Part shown: positions 23,301 to 35,257 of the stretch, piece by piece
Layout: the number at the start of each line of letters is the position of its first letter
How positions within the stretch are numbered: position 1 is the first letter of the stretch
Assembly (NCBI GenBank): GCA_014773175.1
Contig: VXCM01000420.1
Coordinates: 1-64,000 of the forward strand
Reading direction: 5' to 3'
Source of the DNA: Lucifuga dentata
Lineage: Eukaryota; Chordata; Actinopteri; Ophidiiformes; Bythitidae
DNA length: 64,000 bases
Translations under genes and position numbers: made by a program
The notes under the pieces: generated by a model
What the model saw: only the letters and a program-made list of their open reading frames with translations
The model's database searches: none
Told to the model about the DNA's origin: nothing

Positions 23301-25293
23301 GCTAATACAATCTATATCCAAGTTTATGTGTAATTAAAAGTTATCTTATAACAGAGTTAAAAGTTATGCTAAAGCAACTGAAAGTTTTCCCAGCTCTATC
23401 TATAAAATGGTAAAAAACAAAAAAATACCTTGATATATGTGTGTGTCTGTGTGTGTGCATACTGAAGAAGTGAATCAGCTGCTGTGATACCTTGACAGAC
23501 AATTCTCCTCTGCTGCACAGCGGAGTGCGTACATCTGCACACGCTGGATATATGCTCCTGCTTGGATGGCGTATGGATCTGGAACGAGGTCTGGCAGCCC
23601 TGAAAACAAAGACAATCAACGAACAGTCAATGTTTGTTATTTCTGAGCCCTTACTGCTCTCAGTGTGGTGCATACTCAGAACAATTCACCACAATAGAAG
23701 AAATATGGTTTCCAATCTGCAAATAGGCCCAGCTGTGGTGTGATTGTTTCTGTTGGCATAATTTAGTGTTTTACATTCCTGAGCTGTCATTATGAATCAA
23801 AGCCCAAATAACATTTTTTTTTTTCATTTTGTCATTCAGTTTGTGGGATAAGCATGAAGTTGTACAAACTTTTTTTTTAAATATTCATAAAGCCAATTAA
23901 TTTTAAAAATGAAATAGGACCACAGTGGGGAAAAAATGATCCTTTAAGTGCTGCATTCAAACTCTAAAAAGGAAGGAAGGAAGGGAGAAAGGAGATAAAG
24001 AAAGAAAGAAGGACAAAATGATGGAATGAATAGAAGTAAAGAAAAAAGGAAAGAAGGAAAGAGGAATGGAACAAGAAAAGAAGGGAGGAGAAAAGAAAAG
24101 GAAAGAAACAAGAAACAGAAAGTGCATGAAGGAGGATTAAAAATAATGAAAGAAAGAAGAGAAGGAATATTTTAGTGATATTTATCTTATGTTTTTTTTT
24201 TTTTTTAAATGTAAATCTGCAGATTAACTTTCAGCTGTAAAAAGTACAGGCCTAAAGTCAGTGAACTTGCTTTCTACCTCTGCAGCTGATACACCCACTG
24301 GACCATCATGTTAGCCTTCAGTCTAAAACTAAACTAAACTTATTCCAATTAGACTCAGGCCAAAAAAAAAAAAAAAAANAAAAAAAAAAAAAACTTACCA
24401 TTTTGGAAATATCTTGTTCCATATCCCGTGCCAGGCGGACGGTGGGAGCGGGCCACTGACCTTCCTCTGGTGGGATACATGTTATAGAAAACAGAATTCC
24501 TGTGGTTTTTGAACGGGTTTCGAGGGTCGTCGTTAACCATGTTCTCCACATTACTGTTTGCCTCGTTTGAAGCATCCTCCTCCTGTGCAGGGAATCCATC
24601 TTCAGATTCAGAAAATGTAGGATATCCTGTGATGGACCGATCCGTCTCCGCGGGTTGTCTGGAGACAGCTGTCGCCTCTGGCATCATGCGTAAAGGCTGG
24701 TACTCCGCGGCAGGCCCTGCTTCTCCAACCCTGCTTTGCGCTGTAGCATCCTGAGAGACAGCAGCTTCTGTCCTGCCTCTGGGGACATTTATAAAACTCC
24801 CAGGTACTGATGCGTTGATAACGTTGGTGTATTCAGCGTTGTAGCGCCGTGTGCCTGGATAATCTGCAGCCACTGGACGGTAATCGGCCTCAGGCTGCGC
24901 TCTGGCCCCTGACGCACGACCATTGCCGGGCGCATACTGTCTGCCGTCGTATCCAGAAGCAGGGGGTCTTAGTGCTACTCCATGGTTTGCTTGGTCGGTT
25001 CTGAATTGTCCAGACTCCCCCTGTCCGGTTCCTGCATGCGTCGTTCCTCTGTGAGCTCCTGGCATGGAGCTCCTGGTTCCATCCATCCTGCTGGTCATGT
25101 AGACACGCGACTGGCTTCTGGACCGTACCGGAGCCTGGTACTCTGACCCAGTGCTCATTAAACTATAAATCTGCCCATTGTTCTCCCACTGAATCCTGTG
25201 CCGCCAAGGGCCGGTGCGCTGATGCTGCTGTCCAATGACAAAAGGAACCAGCCCTTGGAAAAGGTAGAAAAATAAAAGTGACCATTTTGCCAT
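20315..25293 (-). CDS. lox-like: Lysyl oxidase family protein (LOX/LOXL5 type), complete
   Basis: Seven coding exons on the minus strand: 25293-24399, 23599-23491, 23053-22916, 22703-22547, 20919-20824, 20713-20598, 20321-20315. All have GT-AG borders and phases that close to 505 aa. The start ATG sits in ATTGCCATGG. Residues 1 to about 21 are a signal peptide. An [12 protein letters not shown] block opens the Arg/Gly-rich propeptide. The catalytic domain has copper-binding histidines H380, H382 and H384 in WHSCHQHYH. The lysyl tyrosylquinone pair is intact: K408 in AEGHKASF and Y443 in GCHDTY. The enzyme oxidises lysines of secreted collagen and elastin to start cross-linking. There are no SRCR domains, which excludes LOXL2-4. 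The C-terminus NCRVARG differs from human LOX (GCTISPY), and a LOX paralog of the fish loxl5 type is my preferred reading over a strict LOX ortholog. The intron after exon 1 begins with a long T-run containing an N (24379). Confidence 0.95.
20920..22546. other. Largest intron of the lysyl oxidase gene
   Basis: This intron lies between coding exons 4 and 5. It is larger than the others and holds MITE copy 3 at 21803-22377. Nothing else was recognised. Confidence 0.6.
21803..22377 (+). mobile_element. Foldback MITE with TTAA ends, copy 3 (intronic)
   Basis: TTAA at 21803-21806 and 22374-22377 bracket AGGACCATTT and GGTATGGTCCT. The same 3' arm (GGCTCAAACATGCAAAATGG) and interior occur in the other copies. 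It sits inside the lysyl oxidase gene. Confidence 0.88.
23940..24180. repeat. Purine-rich simple sequence (GGAA/GAAA) in lysyl oxidase intron 1
   Basis: Irregular GGAAGGAAGG, GAAAGAAAG and related purine runs on the plus strand, without coding potential. Confidence 0.7.
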
Positions 25294-25832
25294 GGCAATA
25301 AAACCGCGAAAACACTGGAATGTCACTGATAAATCAGTTTATGACATGTGTTGCAATCACAGATACTTGGTTTGAGGAAACTGGATGCAAAGCAAGCGCG
25401 CAGTTCCAGTTCTGAAGCAGCACAACATATCAGATCTCAGGACAGCTGGACAGCAGAGGAGGGCTGCATGTTTTTTTCTGGTCATTTATTGAACTCAGCC
25501 CAGTTTCTGGCGCATGCACAGAAACTTCAGCTTTTTTAACGAGGACATTTAACCCATCCCTTCCCGAGTTAAATTCACTTACACAGGACTTACACAAGAA
25601 CGTTTGCTGAGCAAACTTTACGCACGGGTGTTAACTAAAGTCATCTACATTTTTTAGCTTTCAGCCTGGTTAGTTTCAGGAGCCACTTCACTTTAAGTTT
25701 TAACAGTGAGGAAAGAAATAAGATTATCTGTTGAATATCAGCATTTAAAACAATAACAATTAAAATTATTTTGAAATTAGCTTGATCATATATTCAATTA
25801 AATAAACAAATATCCTTGAGTAAGAATTTCTA

Positions 25833-25865
<33 letters not shown>

Positions 25866-26891
25866 TTTTATATTCTTTTGATTTAGTAACCCCATAAACA
25901 ACTATCGTATAGATTTCATTTAAGTGATATCGTTTGAAAAGCGTCATGGCTTCCTGCAGACCTGCAATGCTAACTTCCACCACACGGCAGCAGTCTCCAT
26001 CTAGTTACCAACAGGTAGACACCTGCCCAGACGCTCCTTATTTTTTCTTCATACATTGTCACTATTAGGACATACACAAGTACAAACAATCATTCAGATT
26101 TCTCTTCTTGATTTCTCAGAGCATTCAGAGATTCGACTTTTAAATATCAACACAAGGGGAAATTTTTCCATCATTATTTTAAAATGTCCCAATTGCTGTG
26201 TTGTTAAATAGATTTTGATAAGATTTGGTGATAGATGACTTTACAACCATACATGCCTGTTATAAACTACTTTCTAAAAGTAATAAAGTCTAACTAGTGT
26301 GCGTAAAACGGCATCTGGCTACGTGCGTTATGGGATTTTGGCAGAAGATAAAGGGTCCGGAAGCCAGAGAAGAAGATAAAGAAAGCCTTATAATAAAGGC
26401 TATACCAGACTTATTTAAAAGTGCAAACACTCTTTAGTGACGGTAGGAGGCAAATTTTCATTTATACCACTGATAAATTGACTTTAGGAGATAGCCAGAT
26501 ATAAATATAGCCAGGGAACAACAAGTTGAGTATCAAACACACAATCCCTTCAGGGATATTAAAGGCATATGAATAGGAAATGTAATATAGGAAAAAGTCG
26601 ATGCTATGCAGCCAACTTACCAAGACACAGTCTAATATTCTCATATCGACATTAATAGTATATTGCTGCTGGGCCCACATCATTAATCATCACATCAATG
26701 CAGTCTGTGCAGACAATCACTGCATACACCTCTGATCATTGTTTTAAATTCTATACTCAAGATCCTGGCATTTCAGAGATAAAAAATATACTGTGAACTT
26801 GGAATTTTGCATGAAACGATGCAAAAATTCACATTAAAAAAAAAAATTTCCAATATTTTATTTTATTTAGTGCTGGAACAAGCAGATATGT

Positions 26892-26924
<33 letters not shown>

Positions 26925-27250
26925 AAAGTGGGAAAACGAAAAATTGGGGTTTATTAGGTTAAAGACCGTGAAGACACAGGCCATCCTCCTCTCCGAGCGA
27001 CTGTAATGAATATCAGTGTGATCCTTATATTCGGGCTTCTTAATTTGGGTTACATGTGCATAAGAAAACCACACTGATAAAGCGCAGAGTCACGTAGATC
27101 TCAGTATTTGTCACCTCTCAGGGAGAAATACCAGGGCGTTCATTTCCTCATCCAAATAGGGAAAAGCACATGATGTGTCTGCTTGCTTTCTAATCTTAGC
27201 CATAGAAAGTCTTCCCTGTTTCAAAGTCCATGGTCCGGGAACGCCCTGCG
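25294..27250. other. Upstream region of the lysyl oxidase gene, spacer
   Basis: The first few hundred bases should contain the lysyl oxidase 5' UTR and promoter on the minus strand, but I see no clear TATA box. Poly-T runs occur at 25832-25863 and 26898-26920. No coding exon was recognised. Confidence 0.4.
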
Positions 27251-27471
27251 CTCCCATCCAGACTTATAAGAGCCGCAAAACTTCGGCACTGGTTTGGCAC
27301 AAGACTTCCCGAGCAGGACATGTAGCGCACAAAATGTAGCCAGTAAGTATTAATGTTACATTGAGTCTTTATTGTGTGTATAACCTGAAAGTAAACAAAT
27401 CACAACAAATGTTGCCACAAAAAAAAGTTGAACTAATCTTTGATGTAGCTTTAAGTGTGCTGGGAAATAAA

Positions 27472-27804
27472 ATGATGACATATCTTGGTGCATCTGGTTG
27501 CTTTCATGGTACACCTGAAGCAGACTTCCCAGTGGGAAACGGCCGACTAATTCTTTTACGCTTTGAATATATCTTATCCCATGAATCTAGGTATCCAGGG
27601 CTGCTCACATCTTTGCTTCTTGTGAGATTTAACGAAGATGATGGTCATAAAAAGATTTTTCCACAAGACACTTCCTCCTCAAGGAATACACCTGTTGTCT
27701 TCCCCCTGAGGCCTCACACTTCCATTCTGAGGAGTTTACAACTAAATGATAGATCCAGAGGGTTTACTACAGATGATGGGGAGACAATACAGGTGAGATG
27801 CTGA
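27472..27804 (+). CDS. Unidentified open reading frame downstream of a TATA-like motif
   Basis: The ATG at 27472 (preceded by a longer open frame without ATG back to 27361) opens a frame of 110 codons ending TGA at 27802. I do not recognise the product. The sequence GAGACAATACAG followed by GTGAGA at 27799 could be a splice donor. About 200 bp upstream lies CTTATAAGAGCC (27264), a TATA-like motif in a more GC-rich patch. There are out-of-frame ATGs between the two. It may be a real small exon or a chance frame; base composition alone does not decide. Confidence 0.2.
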   Translation: MMTYLGASGCFHGTPEADFPVGNGRLILLRFEYILSHESRYPGLLTSLLLVRFNEDDGHKKIFPQDTSSSRNTPVVFPLRPHTSILRSLQLNDRSRGFTTDDGETIQVRC

Positions 27805-28380
27805 ACTGAAAGAGTGTTTGGAAAAAAAGGATTTAACCAAACTCTTCATCTCTGCTAAAGATGGTTAAATTAGTCAGGTGCCTCCTGTAAATTCTTCATA
27901 ATACGTCATATATTTTGTAATTTTTTAAAACTTATTTATTTGATAACTGCGGGACTCTAGATTATGAGGTTCATAATGACATTTGTGCTCATCTTTGATT
28001 AACCTTTGCCAACATCAGCGCAACCATCTCTCATCACGTTTGAGCTTTGAATTACTGCTGATGTTAGTTCACGTTTTTTTTTTTAAGCAACACGTGGTTA
28101 ATAAACCTCCTGTTCTCAGCTTATGTGAGCACTTAATAAGTGATAGATTAAAAGGCTCAGTAAAGTCATTTCACCCAAGCCTTTGCCCAAATGATTGCAA
28201 ACGTTTGAACTAACTTATCTACAGAGCTGCAGATGTAAATTAAACACAATGAAGTATGACTAATAAAAGCTTTTGGATACTTTAATGTTGATTCCTCCTG
28301 ATACCAAGTGTATGAAACTACTGAGGATTATCATTGCCTTAAGATTTGTTATATGAGTTACTGTTGCCAGCATAACATAA
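27805..28380. other. Spacer, nothing recognised
   Basis: AT-rich, no exon or element end seen. Confidence 0.4.
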
Positions 28381-28384
28381 TCAA

Positions 28385-28783
<399 letters not shown>

Positions 28784-29182
28784 GTGGAAATATATATATA
28801 TATATGTATACACACTTGTCATTGATTTACTTTACTTGTCCCAAACTAGATCTGGTAACATATACTATTTGGAATATGTTGCAGTGTCTAAAGTGGTCAT
28901 AAATAAGCCAGTTTATGTCAGCTATATTTTATGTTGCTTACACAATATGTATGTTCCTCAGCTGCTGGCATGAACTCTTACATCATACATTTGATTCAGT
29001 CCTAGATGCCATATATTTGGTTGTCACTAGCCTTGAAGCTCCAGTAGCCAATTAACCTTGCGGCCTTTTAAAACTGAATTCGCAGAGAGAAACACAAGGC
29101 CAACCTGTTCATTAATTTAAAAATGAGTTTCCATGTTCATATATGTATGTTACAGGGAGGTTTCCATAAATATTCCTGTCAG

Positions 29183-29377
29183 TCAGTGGCATAACCACAA
29201 CTGTTCACATGCTTCAGGGGTCCTCGCTGGGGGGGAGGCATAGAGCATGTGACAGCTGCTCGTCTCCTGTGTCCCTGCCTCTTGGCCCAAATATGGAGGC
29301 TCTGGCTGTACTGTGGGGTCGCTATGGCTCTGAATGACGTGGGAGCACTTGCACCCTTTAAGGTTCTCATCTTCCAT
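29183..29377 (-). CDS. Small unidentified ORF (64 aa) with a TATA box upstream
   Basis: Minus-strand ATG at 29377 in a good context (GACATGG) opens MEDENLKGCKCSHV... and ends TGA at 29183. It is rich in Cys, Ser, Pro and His. About 105 bp upstream on the same strand is GGTTATATATAGG (about 29480-29493), a strong TATA-like motif, with a CA repeat between them. I recognise no family and see no splice partner. It may be a short secreted or regulatory peptide gene, a first exon, or a chance frame. Confidence 0.2.
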   Translation of the reverse strand: MEDENLKGCKCSHVIQSHSDPTVQPEPPYLGQEAGTQETSSCHMLYASPPARTPEACEQLWLCH

Positions 29378-29493
29378 GTCACAGCGACTGGCTCAGGCCA
29401 AGCAGTGGGCTGTTGAGTATGTGTGTGTGTGTGTGACAATACACTAGTGAAATACATTCACTGACACCTCAAGCAGTTGGCCTATATATAACC

Positions 29494-30822
29494 TGAACTG
29501 CCAGCTCCCCTCAGCAGCAGGCCAACTGGTGGCATGCAAAAACTCCCAGAAATGCATCACAAGATCCTGACCCTCCCCCCCACGCCCACTGTCACTGCCA
29601 AGTCTTGGGACAGTCTTTTCTCAAAATAAAGTGTGAGGTTAGGAAACATGTCACATTAAAAGCTACTGAATTCTCTGTAGAGCTAATACAAGCTGATAGA
29701 CCAACCAGCAGTGATTTAAAAAAATATATATGCTGGTTCCATCTTATTAAATATGAAAATTAGCAGCAGATGAAGTGATTCAGCACAAATCTATGTGTGA
29801 CCTTAAACAGTCATACATGTAATTATTGATGTTCTACATGCTTGGAGTATAAATCATTAGATATCTTAGTCATCATTTCCTGTCAGACATGAGACACTTG
29901 TTTTCTGCTTACAAAGTGACTGTGTTAAGTCAGCATGCAGGAAATACAAACCTCAAGGTTACAACATAATTCACCAGGCTTCTAATTTTGAAACATCAAT
30001 AAAACTGAGATTTCTTGTTCAGTGTTTCCCCTCATTTCTGTGCACATTGTTGCAATGTAGGTGTCTTTTGAAAGGACGCTACTGCTTATAGAGAGACATT
30101 AACTTGTCAGGGCAAAGTGCCAGGCATTGCCACTTTACAGTCAGGTTTCACAAAGACAGACTTAGATCAAACAAATCGCTGGGGACTTTAGATACACAGA
30201 GCTGTCCTGTTTATGACCATGTTAAGGACTAATTTGCCATGTATTCTGGGTAAACTGAAGCTGTGCCAAAATCGTTTACTCATTTACTTATTAACAGTCA
30301 GTATATGTACAGGAATACATAATGCCTTCTTAGGTTGTTACTTTAATCTGGTAACTTTCTTTATTACTCTTTCCTGTTTGCACAATGCATGATGTTTGGT
30401 TTGGTTAGAGGGCCATTATTTGCATACTACCTTAAAGGGAAGTTTATCTCACCCGAAATTTGAACAGAATTTCAAAACGGCACCTGAACTAAACATGGAT
30501 TAGTAATCAACTTCAGACACAACTTTGTACTACTTTTTAAACTAAAAAAAAACAAAAAAAACATGGCTGACTTCAAGCTCATTATCTCTGCTCAGCAGAG
30601 GATTTGTGCACTGAGGAAGAATTTAACAATTACAGTGACTCTTTATTGGGAAAACTGGCAATAATTAAGTTAGAAGAAAAACATTTTTTTAAGAGCTTAC
30701 TCCTGCCTTTAAAATGATTTCCCTTCTCATTTCTCCCTCCAAATTAAATGTCTGTGGCTGTGAGCACACTGATTAGCAATTATCAGCAGGTGTTACTGAT
30801 TGTTAAAATTGAAGCATTGCCC
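29494..30822. other. Spacer, nothing recognised
   Basis: No exon or element end was recognised. Confidence 0.4.
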
Positions 30823-31403
30823 TTAAAGGACCATACTGACCATTTTGAAAGTTTGAGCCTAATATATTCAATTTTCATACACATAATGTTACTGACAATC
30901 ATTTCCCAAAGCATACTACTGGAACGGTGAATTAAAAAATTGTTCCTAACTTCCAGACCATCATTGGTTTCAGTTCATTCTGGTACGCTATTAAAATCAA
31001 CTTGTTGATACTTGAAATGTTCTTGGGATAGGTAATCCATCATTATGAACAAGACATATATTCAGGTTTTTGTTTTTAGAAATTATGTAATTTTAGTGTT
31101 TAAATGAAATAAAAATATAGTCTAATATAGGAACATAGTCCCAAAAGAAGACCAGCCTTTATGGAAAAATTTAAATGACCATGAGTTCATAAGACTGCGT
31201 AGCTATTAGGAGGTAAAACATCAGTTTTTAAGGTGGGTGTATCACTTGAATATTTGATTTTGAAAGATTAAGAGATTTTGTAAAATATCAGGAAAGCTGA
31301 AATACAGTTTTATTCTTTGGGAAATGATTGTCAGCAACCTTAGCTGTATGAAAATTTAATATATAAGGCTCAAACATTCAAATTGGATGGTATGGTCCTT
31401 TAA
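30823..31403 (+). mobile_element. Foldback MITE with TTAA ends, copy 4
   Basis: TTAA at 30823-30826 and 31400-31403 bracket AGGACCATAC and GTATGGTCCT, so both ends and the target duplication are intact. It is about 573 bp between the TTAA sites, non-coding, in the same orientation as copies 2 and 3. Confidence 0.9.
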
Positions 31404-32745
31404 TGTGTGGAGGTTAAGGTTTGTATCATTCAGTTTTTTTTTACAACTGTCAAACTGCCAGTAAACTAGTTTGACCAGTTTAACATATTTATGACACAAG
31501 CTTCACTTTTTGATTAATATTAGGCTAATAGAAATCAGATTTAGTGGTCAGAGACAGATTTGTGTATGACTACAGAAAAAGTTATGGGTAATTTAAATGT
31601 TAATGTATTGTAAGTGCAGCAGGGAAGCTCCATAAGCTTCAACCAAACACAGGGCTAAAACTGTCGTGTCGGCATGGATCTGCTGTGCTTAAGCAAGTCA
31701 GTGATTTGTTGACAATAACCTCCAATAAAAGAAGAGAATTTCCTTTCGGGATTAATGAAATGAATACTGAAGAGTCATAACAGTTTCTCTTCATAAACAG
31801 TAATAGAAATTTGAACTTGTATGGGTTCATGCTTAAATATTAAATTCAAACTTAAATTCAGATTGTCTGGAGAATTGATGTCAATGTTAATCTTTATGTA
31901 TAAGTTATAGAGTCTGATTTTTGATGTCAAAGCTACAATCATCCAAGATACAGATGCTTAAGGTATCTTGTTGAATTTATTCATCCTGATCTTTGAAACA
32001 GCCATACAATTAGCTCAAAAGAGCATTTCCATAAACTGGACCAACTGTCTTTATGTGTTCATTTTATGACTTTTTTTCCCCTTCCATCAACAGACTGACA
32101 TTCTGTAACTGCGGTACTTCATTCATTGTGTTTTAGCGGAAGCAATTCATTGTGATCACAGCTTGTCAGCCGCTTTTATTACAGCACTAAAACTAATCTG
32201 GGTGATAAGAGGGCTCATTCACGAGGATGTAATACATATACAGTATGTTTGATGTTTGTACCGTAAAATGTGAGGTGGTGAGTTTTGTGATGGATGCAGC
32301 ACCACCCATGGGTGTGTGGGAGGAAAAACAGGAAACAAAGTGGCTTCAGTTGTTTCTTTAAATTGGGACACAAAGCTTTCCTCCCAGTGGGCACTTTACA
32401 TTCATTCAAGGTTTGAGTTGACATCCATTCTGCATGCTAACACTGGGCAGGCCAGAGGTGGTTCGTCTTTTAGAAAAAGTTACACATGATAATACAAAAC
32501 ATAAATTCTTCTGCCATCTGCTCTTAGTAAGTTACATGATTAACTATTTACAAATCAGAAATCATATGGGCAAGAAGTACGGAACTGGTGTTACAGATTA
32601 CTCAAAATCATATTTACAAGTCTATACACAAATCCTCTGCCATCCCCGTCTTGCTGTGGAGAGAGGAAAGAGAGGAATTAGTACCATGGAAAACAAGTAA
32701 TGATCTGTCTGAATAATTAGTCCAAAAGTCCAAAATTGAACATAC
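31404..32745. other. Spacer and probable 3' region of nmrk2
   Basis: No independent gene is seen. The part next to 32746 would be the 3' UTR of the kinase gene on the minus strand. GTATGT follows its TAG directly and might be a donor for an untranslated last exon. Confidence 0.4.
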
Positions 32746-34981
32746 CTATAATTTGTTCAGCAAGGAATTCTGAATTCTTTCATACACTTTGTTGAAGATT
32801 TCTTCCTTTGACTTCATCCCGTCAAAGTACTCTGTCGACAAAAGGACAAATCACTTTAGGACTGAGAATCGTTTCTGTGAACTCCCTGTACTCTACTGGC
32901 TGCCATTAGAAATATGGATTGGGATGCAGGGCAGTATAGGGCTAGAATTTAGTTCCAGAGGGTGGTTAACATACCTATACAGTTGCAGTTGTTATCCATC
33001 TCTTTCCTATGTTTCAAATACATGGGCCAGACGTGGCCATCAAACAGACCAGGGGGGTCAGGGACTGTGTATGTCCTTGTACTGTAAAAATATTAAAAGT
33101 CATATTTTACACTTGCAGTACAGAATTTAACACTTCAGTGTAATCGATCACAGTCATGCCAAGCGCTCATTACCTTCTCCTCCTTTTGCACTCCTCATAT
33201 GGAATGGAAATGTAGAAACACTTGTCATAGACATCAAGAAGAGGCCTGTAGAGGGAACCAAGGCTCAGATTAGGGAGTGTTAGAAGTCAAAAGGTCTGTA
33301 GGTTAAATTTTACTGTCATTGCTTGCATAGATAAATGAGTAAGATGGTCATGGGGTAAACTGTAACATTGGCAAGTGACCCACTTGTAGTTGTAGATGAG
33401 GAACCCCTCTACAATAAGAATATAGATCTCCTCTGGGTCAGATTCCTTGGCTTCAGGTGATAGGCTGATGCCGTGTGAGCGGGCGAACTTGACCGGGTTC
33501 TCCTGCCAGCCCTTCACGGTGCTCACCATAGCCTCCATGTCCAGGGCTTCGATCACTGATACAGAACAAGGAGAGAGGAGAGAACAGAAGGCTTCAGCAT
33601 GCAGGGAACAAACACGACTCACCAATGTGCTTTAACACACATCAGTCGGTTAGTGAATGACTGTAGCATTCACAGAATAGATATAGTACAATCATCACAA
33701 GTTTAGTTGATTAGTTACCAAACTAAGGAAATGTGCAGGAAAGAAAAAGTACATTACTGCATGGTTTTCCTATGAGAAATCCATTCTTACCATCCCACTG
33801 TCTAAAGCCGTCCTCCCCGACTTCTATTTGATCGGGTTTCTGAAATACAGTCACCAATAAAACATTGCTGCAACCTAGTAACCAGTTGAAGCTGATCACA
33901 CCTGGACAGGACAAGTCAAGGACTCGTCTCCACCAAAAGTACCTTTCTAAAGCTAGAAAGAAGCAATTTTGTTGTGATTTAAATGTTTTTTTCATTGTTG
34001 GCGATTGTGATGTTAGTTGCAACACATCTGGATGCTTTCTCAGCATCATTTTTTTCATGTTTGAAAACTGAAGGAAATGGAACGAACTTTAAGGACAACG
34101 AAGTGTCTTTCTCAGACTTGCAACACGTAAATCTCTCTGAAACTATTTATTATTAAAGAAACAAATCAGCAGTGTCTTGCAGTTTGGAAACTGCGATAGC
34201 AGTAATTGCAATTCTTATGTTTTTGTACAGCCCTATACTCTGTACCCTTGCACCCGTGTCATTATAGCAGTAGAACCTTTAATTTGAAGTAGAAGCTCGA
34301 TTGAAATTAGACTAGTGGACAGACGTCATCAATCAGCCATTGCTGAATGATGACACGGAATGCAGCACAAAAAGATGGAGGTGGTTAAAAATTGAATCTT
34401 TGGTATATTTAAGAAGACATAAGCCAAATGAGATTAATGGTCATGCAAACAGGATGGTTGAAGAACTTGTAACGTGAATGGACAGAGTTTGACTTTAAGT
34501 GGGGACGCTGATCCCTTTCATTGGTTGTCCAGGAGACAATCAGCCAGATGAATTACTAGGCTACTGCGATGACAGTACATCTGCAGATCAGACTGGTGGG
34601 TTATTTTCTGAGCAGAAAATGTCTTAATGCAAGTCACTAATGAGTCTTCAAGGGCAAATTTAACATTTCACACATTAATAATATTTCCTTTAACTCTATT
34701 GAAAACACTGAGCTTAAATCTTACAGTTCACAGTAAGAAACTTTTGTTTGTCTTACCTTGAAAAAGTCATCCTGATGCACCACACAACAATTAGGTAATG
34801 TCTTTATTAGTCTATTTGTCAAAGTGGTCTTTCCACCGTTGGTCACTCTGAAATTAAGATAATTGTGGTGCAACACAAATATTAAGTTATATTTCACATT
34901 TTTGCAACTTTTCATCAAAAGAGATATTTTGCTTTTTAAAATAATTAATACTTACCCGCCAATGCCGATGATGAACTTCAT
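32746..34981 (-). CDS. nmrk2: Nicotinamide riboside kinase, NMRK2 type, complete
   Basis: Seven coding exons on the minus strand: 34981-34956, 34847-34757, 33839-33791, 33555-33384, 33245-33174, 33081-32975, 32831-32746. All have GT-AG borders and close to 200 aa. The P-loop is split by intron 1: [13 protein letters not shown] (residues 6-18). Next come [14 protein letters not shown], an EDGFRQWD block and [13 protein letters not shown]. Near the C-terminus are [18 protein letters not shown] and [10 protein letters not shown]. The enzyme phosphorylates nicotinamide riboside to NMN in the NAD salvage pathway. The [14 protein letters not shown] and [10 protein letters not shown] stretches match human NMRK2 (muscle, also called MIBP). 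The protein lacks the long C-terminal tail of human NMRK2, and its length is close to NMRK1. Its neighbour atcay supports NMRK2, because the two are adjacent on human 19p13. Confidence 0.94.
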
Positions 34982-35141
34982 TTTCACTTTTTCTGGACGT
35001 TGGTCACCTCTGGAATTCAGTAAATAAAAGAAGGGAACCCAGCCACAGCAAACTGTCTATTAAAGGTTTTTATGAACCTTTCTTTCTCCTCTGCCAAAAT
35101 ATCCCCCCCCACTTTTACTACTTCATTGATAGACAATCTCT

Positions 35142-35257
35142 CAGCTGGGCATATAAAGGACTCAGCTGCAGCATCACAACCTCTCAGCATCACCAAACCA
35201 ATCAGGCTTCTTTTCCTGTAGCCAATAAGCCTTTACTTTAGAGCCCATGTGACCAAT
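35142..35257 (-). promoter_or_regulatory. Candidate nmrk2 promoter: three inverted CCAAT boxes, two CAGCTG E-boxes, CArG/TATA-like motif
   Basis: Upstream of the nmrk2 ATG (34981), CCAAT occurs at 35198-35202, 35222-35226 and 35253-35257, reading ATTGG in the gene's direction. CAGCTG E-boxes lie at 35142-35147 and 35163-35168. They flank CCTTTATATG (35150-35159, minus strand), which is one base off a CArG box and could also act as a TATA box. E-box plus CArG is a common muscle arrangement, fitting the muscle expression known for NMRK2 (inference). Confidence 0.45.

Noticed and set aside
20315..25293. Reading the lysyl oxidase as LOXL2-4
   Set aside because: No SRCR domains and a LOX-type propeptide, so it belongs to the LOX/LOXL1/LOXL5 group.
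32434..32700. Plus-strand open frame downstream of nmrk2
   Set aside because: Lies in the likely 3' UTR of a minus-strand gene, with no family resemblance.
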